Positions 1 through 7,936 of a DNA stretch of 64,000 nt are shown one piece after another. The notes under the pieces were generated by a model. It was not told the DNA's origin. It saw nothing but the letters and a program-made list of their open reading frames with translations, and did no database searches. Within the stretch, counting starts at the first letter, position 1. Each line of letters starts with the position of its first letter. The translations under genes were made by a program, and so were the position numbers. Source of the stretch: Chryseobacterium gleum (GTDB lineage: Bacteria; Bacteroidota; Bacteroidia; Flavobacteriales; Schleiferiaceae); contig CAMCXO010000001.1 in NCBI GenBank assembly GCA_945883565.1, forward strand, positions 124,001 to 188,000. The letters are read 5' to 3'.

Positions 1-935
1 TGCGGAATAAACTCATAAAAAATACCATAATCAAGCATTAACAACATATCATCAGCATATTTCGAATCTTGGATTCCAAAAAAACCTTCGCTGGCATTGT
101 ACGTTTGAAAAAAATAGAAATTGTCTTGAGGAATCATTTCTTCAAATTGCTTTCGATAAGGCTCGAAAGAGACCCCTCCATGCAGGTATAATTCAAGATT
201 TGGCCAAACTTCTTTTAGGTGGTTAGCTCCCGTTATTTCTAATATTCGCTTGGTTAGTACTAACATCCAGCTTGGGACGCCTGCTAAGCTGGTTACATCT
301 TCTTGAATGGTGCTTCTGGCAATTGCTTCTATTTTACTTTCCCATTCATCCATTAAACTTATTTTATTGCTAGGGGTACTTATCATAGTTACCCAAAATG
401 GTAAATTTTCAATTATTATAGCTGATAAATCGCCATAAAACGAATCGTTATTGAGGTTATTGATGCTTGTGCTTCCTCCCAATCGCAACCCCTTTCCTGT
501 AAATATTCTGGTTTCAGGATTGGACATGCAGTATAAAGACAGAAGGTCTTTGCCACCCTTAAAATGGCACTCTTCTAAACTTTCGCGGCTTACCGGTATA
601 AACTTACTTTTGGTAGATGTAGTGCCCGACGATTTTGCAAACCACTTAATTTCGGAAGGCCATAGTAAATTTTGCTGACCTTGACGCATGCGTTCTACAT
701 AGGGTAATAAGTCTTCATAATCTTGAGTTGGCACTCTCGATTTGAACTCATTATAACTGTTAATTGAACCAAAATCGAAATGTCTGCCGTATTCGGTTTG
801 AGCAGCTGTACTTAATAGTTTAGATAGCCACTCATTTTGAACCTCATCGGGGTATTTGATAAACAGTTCTATTTGGTGGAATCGTTTTTTCATCCGCCAT
901 GCAATGAAACTATTTAGCAAATCGAAGTTTAACAT
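1..935 (-). CDS. GH3 auxin-responsive promoter family protein, 3' truncated by the window
   Basis: The reading frame stays open from an ATG at 935 to the window edge, giving about 311 residues of a family that usually has about 500, so the C-terminus lies outside. The translation begins MLNFDLLNSFIAWRMKKRF and carries an adenylate-forming signature (WFAKSSGTTSTKSKFIP, about residues 110-126), then GVPSWML and the FFQTYNASEGFFG segment typical of GH3 proteins. Plant GH3 enzymes join amino acids to acyl acids through an acyl-adenylate. The bacterial substrate is unknown. The start lies only about 5 bp past the stop of the S9 peptidase, so the two may be co-transcribed. Family assignment is firm and the substrate is not. 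Confidence 0.85.
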   Translation of the reverse strand, partial: MLNFDLLNSFIAWRMKKRFHQIELFIKYPDEVQNEWLSKLLSTAAQTEYGRHFDFGSINSYNEFKSRVPTQDYEDLLPYVERMRQGQQNLLWPSEIKWFAKSSGTTSTKSKFIPVSRESLEECHFKGGKDLLSLYCMSNPETRIFTGKGLRLGGSTSINNLNNDSFYGDLSAIIIENLPFWVTMISTPSNKISLMDEWESKIEAIARSTIQEDVTSLAGVPSWMLVLTKRILEITGANHLKEVWPNLELYLHGGVSFEPYRKQFEEMIPQDNFYFFQTYNASEGFFGIQDSKYADDMLLMLDYGIFYEFIP

Positions 936-939
936 GGGT

Positions 940-2979
940 CTAATTTAACCATTTATCTAGCCAATTAAAGAATTCAGAATGCCAAACTAGACCATTCTGA
1001 GGTTGAAGTACCCAATGTCCTTCTTCAGGAAAGTATAGAAATTTTGACGGTATGCCCTGTAATTGAGCTGCTTGAAACGCTTCCATCCCTTGATTTTCAG
1101 GTACTCTAAAATCTTTTCCTCCATGGATTACCAAAATAGGCGTATTCCAATTTTTGACATAATTTTTTGGGTTAAATCTATTGTACGACTCTTGAAAACG
1201 TGAATCCCAATAAGGCCCTCCAATGTCCCAATTTGCAAAGAAGAGTTCCTCTGTACTACCGTACCAGCTTTCCAAGTTAAATAATCCACAATGTGAAATA
1301 AAGCATTTAAAGCGGTTTTTGTGAATTCCGGCCAACATATAAACACTGTACCCTCCATAGCTGGCTCCTACAGCGCCAATTTTTTCAGAATCAACAAAGG
1401 GCTCATTTCGAATATTGTCTATGGCTGAGAGGTAATCTTCCATGGCTTGACCTCCCCAATCGCCTGATATTTTCTCATTCCAATCAATTCCAAAACCGGG
1501 TAAACCACGGCGATTTGGTGCCACAACGATATAACCTTTCGCTGCCATTAACTGGAAGTTCCAACGGAAACTATAAAATTGTGACACTTGGCTTTGAGGT
1601 CCGCCTTGGCAATATAAAAGAGCAGGATATTTTTTATTAGGATCAAAATTTGGAGGGTAAGCCACCCAAACCAACATTTGTTTACCATCGGTGGTAGTTA
1701 CATAACGTTTTTCAATCTTACCGGTATCTAAATCGTTGTATATAAATTGGTTAACATTGGTGATTTGTACTATTTTTCCTTTGTTGTCAATTGAGAACAG
1801 TTCAGTTGCCCGGTTCATATTTTGACGTTCTACGACCAGAATGCCATTCGCGAATGCCATATGGCCATAGTTGTTTCTGTCGTTTCGTACAATGCCGTTA
1901 GATTTTCGATTAAAAACACCCTTTTTTCTGCTGAATTCAGCTTCATGAATTTGTTCTACACCATCTTTTGGTAAACAGTATTTAATTTGGTTATTTGAGG
2001 TCCAAATAAAGCTGCTTACATATTGGCCTTCAACTAATTTGAACCGATCGCCCGTTGACATTTCATGAACATATATTTCGTTCACATCGCTTTCGTAGCC
2101 ATCGCGTGGCATTGAAGTCCAAGCTAAAAACTTCCCATCGGGCGACCACGAGGGATTTTTGTCGTAACCCAAAAGCCCTTCGGTAAAATTGATGGTTTTT
2201 TTGGTCGCCAAATCGTACAAATACAAATCGGTATTGGTGCTTTTGGCATAAGCTTTACCGTTTAATTTTTTGCACACATACACAATAGTTTTACCATTTG
2301 GACTTAATTCAAAATCCTCACTGCCTCCAAATGGCATGGTAGGGCTATCGTAGTTTTCGCCTTGCATTATATCTGTGTAATCGCTAACCAATTGTTTCGA
2401 TGGCTGATAACTTAGCCATGTATAACATACATGATTGCAGTATTCATCAGAATACTGATTCCAATGCCTATACATTAAATCATCGAAAACCATGGCTTTA
2501 GCATAGGGCAGGCTGGGGTAGAGGTCGCCGAGATGTTTCATGGTTTTCACTTCTTTTGAAAATAGCAGCAATATTTTACCGTTAATCTCATAAGCCTTTG
2601 GGTTTGAAAGCCCATCGATATTAGTTAACTGGCGAATATCGGTTCCGTCGGCATTCATAACATGGTATTGTCCTTGAAAAAAGAAGCCAATAAGCTGACC
2701 TTTATTTAAATATTGGGAACCATATACTTTTTGGCCAAACTGGGTAAGAGCTTTGTTTTGTTGATTTTCGATGTTCACTTCAAACAATTCTCGGCTTGAT
2801 GCATTTTTTTCAACGATGTAAGAAGTAAGGCCGTAAATGGCTTTTTTACCATCGGGCGAAACGTCTTCTAAAGTAACACGACCAATTTGCCATAACATTT
2901 CGGGGCTCATGGTTTTTTGACCGTAAATGTTTGTTAAACTGAATATTAGCAGTAAATAGGCGGTTGATAATTTAGTCAT
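940..2979 (-). CDS. S9 family (prolyl oligopeptidase/DPP-like) serine peptidase, exported
   Basis: 679 residues. The N-terminal signal peptide ends near LTNIYGQ (about residue 21), so the protein is periplasmic or surface-located. The middle has WD40-like propeller blades (SPDGK around residue 42, LSPNGKTIVYV, PSWSPDGKFLAWTS). The C-terminal alpha/beta hydrolase has Ser540 in GASYGGY, Asp623 in GGKDFRVP and His655 in EEGHW, a complete catalytic triad. The family cleaves short peptides near the N-terminus (dipeptidyl or acylaminoacyl peptidase), and I cannot tell which from sequence. The start overlaps the end of the DUF4286 gene by 4 bp, which suggests translational coupling. Confidence 0.93.
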   Translation of the reverse strand: MTKLSTAYLLLIFSLTNIYGQKTMSPEMLWQIGRVTLEDVSPDGKKAIYGLTSYIVEKNASSRELFEVNIENQQNKALTQFGQKVYGSQYLNKGQLIGFFFQGQYHVMNADGTDIRQLTNIDGLSNPKAYEINGKILLLFSKEVKTMKHLGDLYPSLPYAKAMVFDDLMYRHWNQYSDEYCNHVCYTWLSYQPSKQLVSDYTDIMQGENYDSPTMPFGGSEDFELSPNGKTIVYVCKKLNGKAYAKSTNTDLYLYDLATKKTINFTEGLLGYDKNPSWSPDGKFLAWTSMPRDGYESDVNEIYVHEMSTGDRFKLVEGQYVSSFIWTSNNQIKYCLPKDGVEQIHEAEFSRKKGVFNRKSNGIVRNDRNNYGHMAFANGILVVERQNMNRATELFSIDNKGKIVQITNVNQFIYNDLDTGKIEKRYVTTTDGKQMLVWVAYPPNFDPNKKYPALLYCQGGPQSQVSQFYSFRWNFQLMAAKGYIVVAPNRRGLPGFGIDWNEKISGDWGGQAMEDYLSAIDNIRNEPFVDSEKIGAVGASYGGYSVYMLAGIHKNRFKCFISHCGLFNLESWYGSTEELFFANWDIGGPYWDSRFQESYNRFNPKNYVKNWNTPILVIHGGKDFRVPENQGMEAFQAAQLQGIPSKFLYFPEEGHWVLQPQNGLVWHSEFFNWLDKWLN

Positions 2980-3293
2980 ACCTTGCTTTTTTGAGAAATG
3001 AGTTCGAGCAATGTTCTGAAAGCCACTATTTTGTTTCCAAATTTGCTTTGAGTTTCGGCCCTCAATTTAGGGGCATATAATTCTTCATACAAACGAAATG
3101 ATTCCAAGTCGTTTAGCTCATATTGCGTAGCGTAGGTGGTTCCAGATTCTTCTTCCACAAGCACCTTGGTAAATCTAAAGTCTACAAAAAGACCAGTTTC
3201 TAAAATATCAGGAATATGGATATTAAGCATCCATTTAACCCATTCTTCCCTTATTTCGTCGTCAACATTTACGGTTACATTGTAAATAATCAT
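2976..3293 (-). CDS. DUF4286 family protein
   Basis: 105 residues with no signal peptide or membrane segment. The start MIIYNVTVNVDDEI followed by WMLNIHIPDILETG is typical of DUF4286, a small ferredoxin-like-fold family common in Bacteroidota. Its molecular function is unknown. It ends inside the first codons of the S9 peptidase (4-bp overlap), so the two are probably made from one mRNA. The ATG start is the only sensible one. Confidence 0.85.
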   Translation of the reverse strand: MIIYNVTVNVDDEIREEWVKWMLNIHIPDILETGLFVDFRFTKVLVEEESGTTYATQYELNDLESFRLYEELYAPKLRAETQSKFGNKIVAFRTLLELISQKSKV

Positions 3294-3331
3294 CTTTTTA
3301 GTTTAAGATTAAAAGGGGGGCCATATTACAA

Positions 3332-3856
3332 TTAAAAGCGGTAAATACGAACTTCTGTTGCCCCTTTACCAAATTTAGACAATTCGGCATCGAAATACTC
3401 AATTCCCGGAACCGAATTTAGCCATTCTTCAATGTGTTTTCTAAGTACGCCCTGACCTACACCATGAATGAGAACCAATTTAGAAATGCGTTGTTTTTTT
3501 GCTCGTTCGAGTGACTCTTTAGCTTCATTTAGTTGGTAAAGAACGATTTGATGAATGCTAAGCCCCTTTGTTTGGCTAAGAATGGCATGCGCATGTAAAT
3601 CCACCACCATTTCGTTTGTTTTTTGGCTTTTTTTAGAAGGGTAGAGGCGGCTTATTTCTGAAACATCTTTAACCACAATAGGTCCTAGTAGATCTGTATG
3701 GAGATCGTTATTTTGAATTACTTCATCAAAATTAGCAATATGTTCAAAACCATCGCTGTCTCGAAATACCACATTTTGACTGTTTATTTCGATGACAATC
3801 CCACACAATTCTGAATCGACACTATAAATTAAATCGCCAATTTTAAAAGGTTTCAA
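3332..3856 (-). CDS. Smr-domain protein (MutS2 C-terminal-like), short form
   Basis: 174 residues. The C-terminal half is an Smr domain: VDLHAH at about residues 85-90, the LVLIHGVGQGVLRKHI core, and the closing FGKGATEVRIYRF. Smr domains are nucleases acting on branched DNA or on RNA. The N-terminal half (KPFKIGDLIYSVDSELCGIV) is a short SH3-like barrel of the kind found in Bacteroidota DUF2027/Smr proteins, which I recall as roughly twice as long. There is no MutS ATPase. It lies between aroK and DUF4286 on the same strand. The exact role is unknown. Confidence 0.8.
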   Translation of the reverse strand: MKPFKIGDLIYSVDSELCGIVIEINSQNVVFRDSDGFEHIANFDEVIQNNDLHTDLLGPIVVKDVSEISRLYPSKKSQKTNEMVVDLHAHAILSQTKGLSIHQIVLYQLNEAKESLERAKKQRISKLVLIHGVGQGVLRKHIEEWLNSVPGIEYFDAELSKFGKGATEVRIYRF

Positions 3857-3901
3857 GGTTTGCTTTTTAATAGATGTTATACGTTCGAAAGGTCAAAATG
3901 C

Positions 3902-4456
3902 TTAGACATTTTTAGTTTGAAGCCAATTTTCGAAAGCCGGCATAAAAGTCTTTTGCCAGTTTATAGGTTGTTCGAATGCCTTTAAGTGAAGCTGAGCTTG
4001 ATCGTAAAAAGATTGCCGTTCGAACAAATGTTTTGCTATAAACTCAAGCAATTCGTTTTCTTGAAGGTGAGCAATTAAGGGTCTTTGGCTTTTATGGTCT
4101 TTTAATGAATAAAAGAGCTCTTTTGGGGAGGCTTTTAAGTAAACACAGAAACCTATTTCAGTAAGCCATTGAGCGTGATTATAGTAACATGGAGTGCCTC
4201 CACCCAAAGCCATCACTCCTTTAAATGTTTTTAGGGAGTTAATTAGTGCTTGATGCTCGATTTTGCGGAATGCCAACTCACCTTTTTCTGTTACAAATTG
4301 TGGAATGGATATGCCTGCTTGTTGCTCAATATATTTGTCGAGGTCGCAATAAGGCCAGTCCAACCATCGAGCCAACTGCTTGGCTCTGCTTGATTTACCG
4401 CATCCCATGTATCCCAAAAAGAATACATTTGGAATGTTTTGAAGTGACGTATTCAT
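3902..4456 (-). CDS. aroK: Shikimate kinase
   Basis: 184 residues, the normal length for AroK. It phosphorylates shikimate at the 3-hydroxyl with ATP in the chorismate pathway. Visible features are the Walker A loop GYMGCGKSS (residues 15-23), the magnesium/shikimate-binding DLD at 38-40, FRKIEHQAL with the shikimate-binding Arg, GGGTPC near residue 85, and the lid region with QRPLI. It is cytoplasmic. The gene diverges from the tRNA-Lys promoter just upstream, with only 14 bp between the start codon and the likely -33 box on the other strand. Confidence 0.95.
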   Translation of the reverse strand: MNTSLQNIPNVFFLGYMGCGKSSRAKQLARWLDWPYCDLDKYIEQQAGISIPQFVTEKGELAFRKIEHQALINSLKTFKGVMALGGGTPCYYNHAQWLTEIGFCVYLKASPKELFYSLKDHKSQRPLIAHLQENELLEFIAKHLFERQSFYDQAQLHLKAFEQPINWQKTFMPAFENWLQTKNV

Positions 4457-4470
4457 GCTTTCGAAAATAC

Positions 4471-4500
4471 TTTGAAATAGTTGAAAAGGCTGTATATTTG
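4471..4500 (+). promoter_or_regulatory. Bacteroidota-type promoter for tRNA-Lys/tRNA-Leu
   Basis: TTTG at 4471-4474, an 18-base spacer, then TATATTTG at 4493-4500. This matches the Bacteroidota consensus TTTG-N18/19-TAnnTTTG. The tRNA 5' end follows at 4515, which leaves room for a short leader. The tRNA-Phe promoter in this window has the same two boxes and the same spacing. Confidence 0.65.
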
Positions 4501-4514
4501 CACCCTCAAATTTT

Positions 4515-4587
4515 GATCTCGTAGCTCAGTTGGTAGAGCACGACACTTTTAATGTTGGGGTCCTGGGTTCGAGTCCCAGCGGGATCA
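4515..4587 (+). tRNA. tRNA-Lys (anticodon TTT)
   Basis: A full cloverleaf can be drawn. The 7-bp acceptor stem pairs 4515-4521 with 4580-4586 (one G-T pair). The D stem is GCTC/GAGC. The anticodon stem is CGACA/TGTTG around loop CTTTTAA, with anticodon TTT at 4548-4550. The T stem is CTGGG/CCCAG with loop TTCGAGT. The discriminator A is at 4587. CCA is not encoded. Confidence 0.97.
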
Positions 4588-4611
4588 CGAAATGTTGAAA
4601 AATATAAAAAA

Positions 4612-4640
4612 AGCCGGTTGAGCACAATCGGCTTTTTTTT
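4612..4640 (+). terminator. Hairpin with T-run after tRNA-Lys
   Basis: The arms AGCCGGTTG (4612-4620) and CAATCGGCT (4625-4633) form a 9-bp stem with one G-T pair and an AGCA loop, followed by eight Ts. This is an intrinsic terminator shape. tRNA-Leu begins 30 bp further on and I see no clear promoter between them, so read-through or a processing role is possible. Confidence 0.65.
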
Positions 4641-4669
4641 AGCTTTATATAGCTTAAAGCATTTCTTTA

Positions 4670-4753
4670 GCCCAGGTGGTGAAATTGGTAGACACGCCAC
4701 TTTGAGGGGGTGGTGACCGTTAGGTTGTGCAGGTTCAAGTCCTGTTCTGGGCA
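4670..4753 (+). tRNA. tRNA-Leu (anticodon GAG)
   Basis: An 84-nt class II tRNA with a long variable arm. The acceptor stem pairs GCCCAGG (4670-4676) with TCTGGGC (4746-4752). The D arm contains TTGGTA. The anticodon stem is CCACT/GGTGG around loop TTGAGGG, with GAG at 4704-4706. The T arm is GCAGG/CCTGT with TTCAAGT. The discriminator A is at 4753. Confidence 0.96.
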
Positions 4754-4760
4754 CATATTT

Positions 4761-4800
4761 AACCGTTTAATCTTGCGAAAGGTTGAACGGTTTTTCTTTT
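4761..4800 (+). terminator. Intrinsic terminator after tRNA-Leu
   Basis: AACCGTT (4761-4767) pairs with AACGGTT (4786-4792), with further partial pairing inside (CTT with AAG). The right arm runs into a T-rich stretch to 4800. It lies 8 bp past the tRNA end. Confidence 0.65.
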
Positions 4801-4814
4801 TAAAGCTCTGTGCA

Positions 4815-4930
4815 CAAGGGATTGCAGCGGAAAGCCCACAGCCGCAATAACAGGATATAGAAGTGCAACCTTGGTTGATGCGGCGAGGACTTGTAGCGTA
4901 AAGCCCAGCCCTAAGCTTGCTTAGTGGGCG
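4815..4930. repeat. Degenerate intergenic element with two related 19-bp motifs and a small palindrome
   Basis: Non-coding. The two motifs GGATTGCAGCGGAAAGCCC (4819-4837) and GACTTGTAGCGTAAAGCCC (4888-4906) match at 15 of 19 bases. A 6-bp perfect hairpin, CTAAGC-TT-GCTTAG, follows at 4911-4924. The AGCGGAAAGCCC type of sequence reminds me of degenerate intergenic elements scattered in Bacteroidota genomes, a comparison I cannot test here. It sits between the tRNA-Leu terminator and the PKD protein gene. Confidence 0.4.
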
Positions 4931-5036
4931 CCCATATTGAAATTTCTATTAATTTCGATTTCTATAAAACTTTAAATGTTGAGTAAAACTAATTTGCTAA
5001 TTTTATGGTTTTAAAGCTAAAAGAGTAAATTTCAGC

Positions 5037-7199
5037 ATGTTTAAATGGCTTTTAGCAATAAGTTTTGGCATGTTGATGCAGCTTAACGCCTCGCATTTAA
5101 TAGGTGGGGCTATGTGGTACGATTGTGTATCGCCCGGAGTATATAGGGTGAGTTTGCGTATGTATCGCGATTGCAACAGTTTAGGAGCGCCTTTTGATCA
5201 AGTTGTTACGATAACTGCTTTTAATAAACCTGTTGCAGGTGCCCCTTGGAGTGTGCATAGTACCGCAGACTTTTTTTTGGGTAATTCGGTACAGTTGGCC
5301 TCTCAAATTAATACCACTTGTTTTTTATCTACTTTAAATGTTTGCACCGAGTATACAGATTATGTTGGTTTTATGAATTTACCACCTTCAGCCAGCGGTT
5401 ATTTATTATCACACCAACGTTGTTGTCGAAATAATACCATATCGAATATACCAAATCCGGATACTTGGGGGAGCACTTTCTTTGTGGAAATACCAGGTGG
5501 TAGCAATGCATGTAACAATAGCCCAAGGTTTGTAGCCAATCCACCTGTAGTTATATGTGCCGGCGAGGCATTTACATTTAACAGTTCTGCCATCGAACCT
5601 GATGGTGACAGTTTGTATTATCGACTTTGTGATGTTTATAATGGAGGCAGTCAGGCAGATCCCGCACCGGCAATAAGCAGTACCCCACCTTTTTCGGCCA
5701 TACCATATTTACCTTCGTTTTCAGTTTTAAATCCAATTACGGCGAATCCGCCTATGGTTTTAGACCCAAATTCTGGTTTACTAAGTGCTACACCTAGCAA
5801 TTTTGGCCAGTTTGTTTTTGCGGTTTGTGTTGAGGAGTACCGAAATGGGCAACTTTTAAGTACTTTAAGGCGTGATTTTCAATTAAATGTGAGTAACTGC
5901 CAGAGATTGGTGAGCAGTCGAATAGTTTCTCAGTTTCTGCTTGATACTACATTTTGTAATGGTACTTTGGTACAATTTAGTCAAACCAGCATTGGAACAA
6001 ATAGTTTTTTGTGGTTGTTTAACGACCCTGGAAATATAGGAGCAAGCAGTACGCAGCCCTTTCCGTTATATAATTTTAGCGATACGGGTACTTTTGACGT
6101 AATGCTAATTGCAAATCCCGGCTCGATATGTGCCGATACAAGCTCTGCTCGATTTAAATTAAACTATCCAGTTGAACCAAATATTGGTTTAAGTGGCGAT
6201 TTTTGTTTTGATAGTCAAACTATTGCAGCGGATGCTTTAGGTAGATTTGGGCAAAATGCGCAATTTAATTGGCTCGTTGATGGCATGCCGTTTTCAGGGT
6301 CAACCTTAAACTTACAGCCATTTGCGCAGGTTGGAAAATATCCGGTATTTTTAGAAGTTACAGATTTTGGCTGTTCGGGTTCGGTTTGGGACACCGTACG
6401 AATTGTTGAACGCCCGAGTGTGCCAAGCCGGCCATTGAGTTTTTCAAGTGGTTGTGCGCCATTTAGGGTTGAGTTTGATGATGGAAGTTTAGATGCCCCC
6501 GGCTTCAGCCATCTTTGGGATTTTGGCGATGGGAGTCAATCTACCAATCCGCAGCCTTTACATATTTATTCGAATCCGGGAATTTATTCAGTCGTTCATA
6601 AAATTTGGTCCGGCGGTTTGTGTGTGGATACAGTTATTTCAGAATATGAGGATATTATAGAAGTTTTACCGAGTCCGGAAGCGAATTTGGAAGTAGACAG
6701 CACATATAAAAGCGTACTAAATGCTGTTTTTTCTTTTGTAAGCAATCGGGCAAATGGGAACGTTTCTACGGTAAGTATGGGAGATGGGAATTCATATTCT
6801 AACCCTAACATTTGGCAACACACTTATTCGGATACAGGGAAATACTCTGTTATTTTGGTGGAAGAAAATGCGTTTGGCTGCACCGATACTGCAAAGCTTT
6901 GGATTTACGTTTTGCCTGCCCTGAGGCTTTATATACCATCGGCCTTTAGCCCAAATGGTGATGGAGTTAATGATGTTTACAGGATTTTGGCAACAGGCTG
7001 GAATGAATTTGAATGCACCATCTACAATAGATGGGGTGAAATGGTTTATTATAATGAAGGCGAAAATGTATTTTGGAATGGACGAAAACGCCAATATGGA
7101 CAAGATTGCCCTGATGGGGTATATTTTTACAGGCTTTGGGCCAGAACTAAAGAAGGTAAAATGGAAACCCGAACCGGGGAAATACTTCTTATAAGGTAA
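5037..7199 (+). CDS. PKD-domain surface protein with gliding-motility (type IX secretion) C-terminal domain
   Basis: 720 residues. A signal peptide (residues 1 to about 18) precedes SHLIGGAMWYDCVSPG, a motif that begins many secreted Bacteroidota proteins of this class. PKD-like segments occur near residues 300-380 and 480-545 (HLWDFGDGSQSTNPQPLHIY). The last about 95 residues are the CHU_C/type B sorting domain: IPSAFSPNGDGVNDVYRI, the IYNRWGEMVY strand, and a closing YFYRLWARTKEG. Such proteins cross the outer membrane through the type IX system and stay on the surface or are released. It may act in adhesion, and its ligand is unknown. It converges on the LytTR regulator 11 bp downstream. 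Confidence 0.92.
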   Translation: MFKWLLAISFGMLMQLNASHLIGGAMWYDCVSPGVYRVSLRMYRDCNSLGAPFDQVVTITAFNKPVAGAPWSVHSTADFFLGNSVQLASQINTTCFLSTLNVCTEYTDYVGFMNLPPSASGYLLSHQRCCRNNTISNIPNPDTWGSTFFVEIPGGSNACNNSPRFVANPPVVICAGEAFTFNSSAIEPDGDSLYYRLCDVYNGGSQADPAPAISSTPPFSAIPYLPSFSVLNPITANPPMVLDPNSGLLSATPSNFGQFVFAVCVEEYRNGQLLSTLRRDFQLNVSNCQRLVSSRIVSQFLLDTTFCNGTLVQFSQTSIGTNSFLWLFNDPGNIGASSTQPFPLYNFSDTGTFDVMLIANPGSICADTSSARFKLNYPVEPNIGLSGDFCFDSQTIAADALGRFGQNAQFNWLVDGMPFSGSTLNLQPFAQVGKYPVFLEVTDFGCSGSVWDTVRIVERPSVPSRPLSFSSGCAPFRVEFDDGSLDAPGFSHLWDFGDGSQSTNPQPLHIYSNPGIYSVVHKIWSGGLCVDTVISEYEDIIEVLPSPEANLEVDSTYKSVLNAVFSFVSNRANGNVSTVSMGDGNSYSNPNIWQHTYSDTGKYSVILVEENAFGCTDTAKLWIYVLPALRLYIPSAFSPNGDGVNDVYRILATGWNEFECTIYNRWGEMVYYNEGENVFWNGRKRQYGQDCPDGVYFYRLWARTKEGKMETRTGEILLIR

Positions 7200-7210
7200 A
7201 TTAAATATTA

Positions 7211-7936
7211 TTAGAGTCCCATTAATTCTTTGAATCTGAAGCTTTGGCGAATGCTAAGCTCAATCGATTTTCCATCTCGAATTTTAACCAAAAGGGTGTT
7301 ATTAAACCATGGTTCTATTTGAATGATTTCATCGGTGTTAAGAATTTCTTTCCTATTGGCCCTAAAGAATAGCGGTTCGGGAAGTTTATCCACCCATTGG
7401 TTAAGGCTTGAACGCACCTGAATGCGCTCTTTTTCGAAGGTTACCCAAGAATAATTGCCTTCGCTTTCAATGTGGCGAATTTGAAAAAGATGAACGAAAA
7501 AGCATCTATCACCTGATCGAAGAAACAGGCGTCTTTCAGGGTTTAATTTATGAAACTTTGGAGATGTTTCGGTCGTAGCAAGGAATTCTGCTTTGATCTT
7601 ATCGATAGTATACTTAAGTCGTTGAGGGTGAATGGGTTTTAGTAAGTAATCTAGAGCATTTATTTCAAAGGCTTTCACAGCATACTGATCATAGGCCGTA
7701 ACGAAAACCACTTTTGGCACGTCTTGTAAGCTTTCAAGTAAATCGAAGCCATTTAGTCCGGGCATTTGGATGTCTAAAAAGAGCAGGTCAACTTTAATTT
7801 TTTGAATTTGGTTGATTGCTTCATTGGGGCTAGTGGCTGTACCAATAATGTCTAACTCTGGGAATTCCTTCAATAAGTACTTTAATTCACTTATTGCAAG
7901 GTGTTCATCATCAACTAAAAAAACATTAACTTTCAT
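7211..7936 (-). CDS. LytTR-family response regulator
   Basis: 241 residues. The N-terminal receiver domain has the acidic pair at residues 9-10 (VDDE), phospho-acceptor Asp55 in FLDIQMPG, the conserved Thr in FVTAYD and Lys in LLKPI. The C-terminal LytTR DNA-binding domain (about 135-240) contains FVHLFQIRHIESEGNYSW and RANRKEILN. The start overlaps the end of the sensor kinase gene by 11 bp, so the two form a LytS/LytR-like pair. Targets are unknown. Confidence 0.94.
   Translation of the reverse strand: MKVNVFLVDDEHLAISELKYLLKEFPELDIIGTATSPNEAINQIQKIKVDLLFLDIQMPGLNGFDLLESLQDVPKVVFVTAYDQYAVKAFEINALDYLLKPIHPQRLKYTIDKIKAEFLATTETSPKFHKLNPERRLFLRSGDRCFFVHLFQIRHIESEGNYSWVTFEKERIQVRSSLNQWVDKLPEPLFFRANRKEILNTDEIIQIEPWFNNTLLVKIRDGKSIELSIRQSFRFKELMGL

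Noticed and set aside
451-678. 75-residue plus-strand frame near the left edge
   Set aside because: Antisense to the GH3-family gene, whose frame is open and conserved over the whole stretch.
4506-4754. 82-residue minus-strand frame across the two tRNA genes
   Set aside because: It reads through tRNA-Lys and tRNA-Leu on the wrong strand; phrases such as PRTGLEPAQP and RDPAGTRTQDP are well-known false peptides from antisense tRNA sequence.
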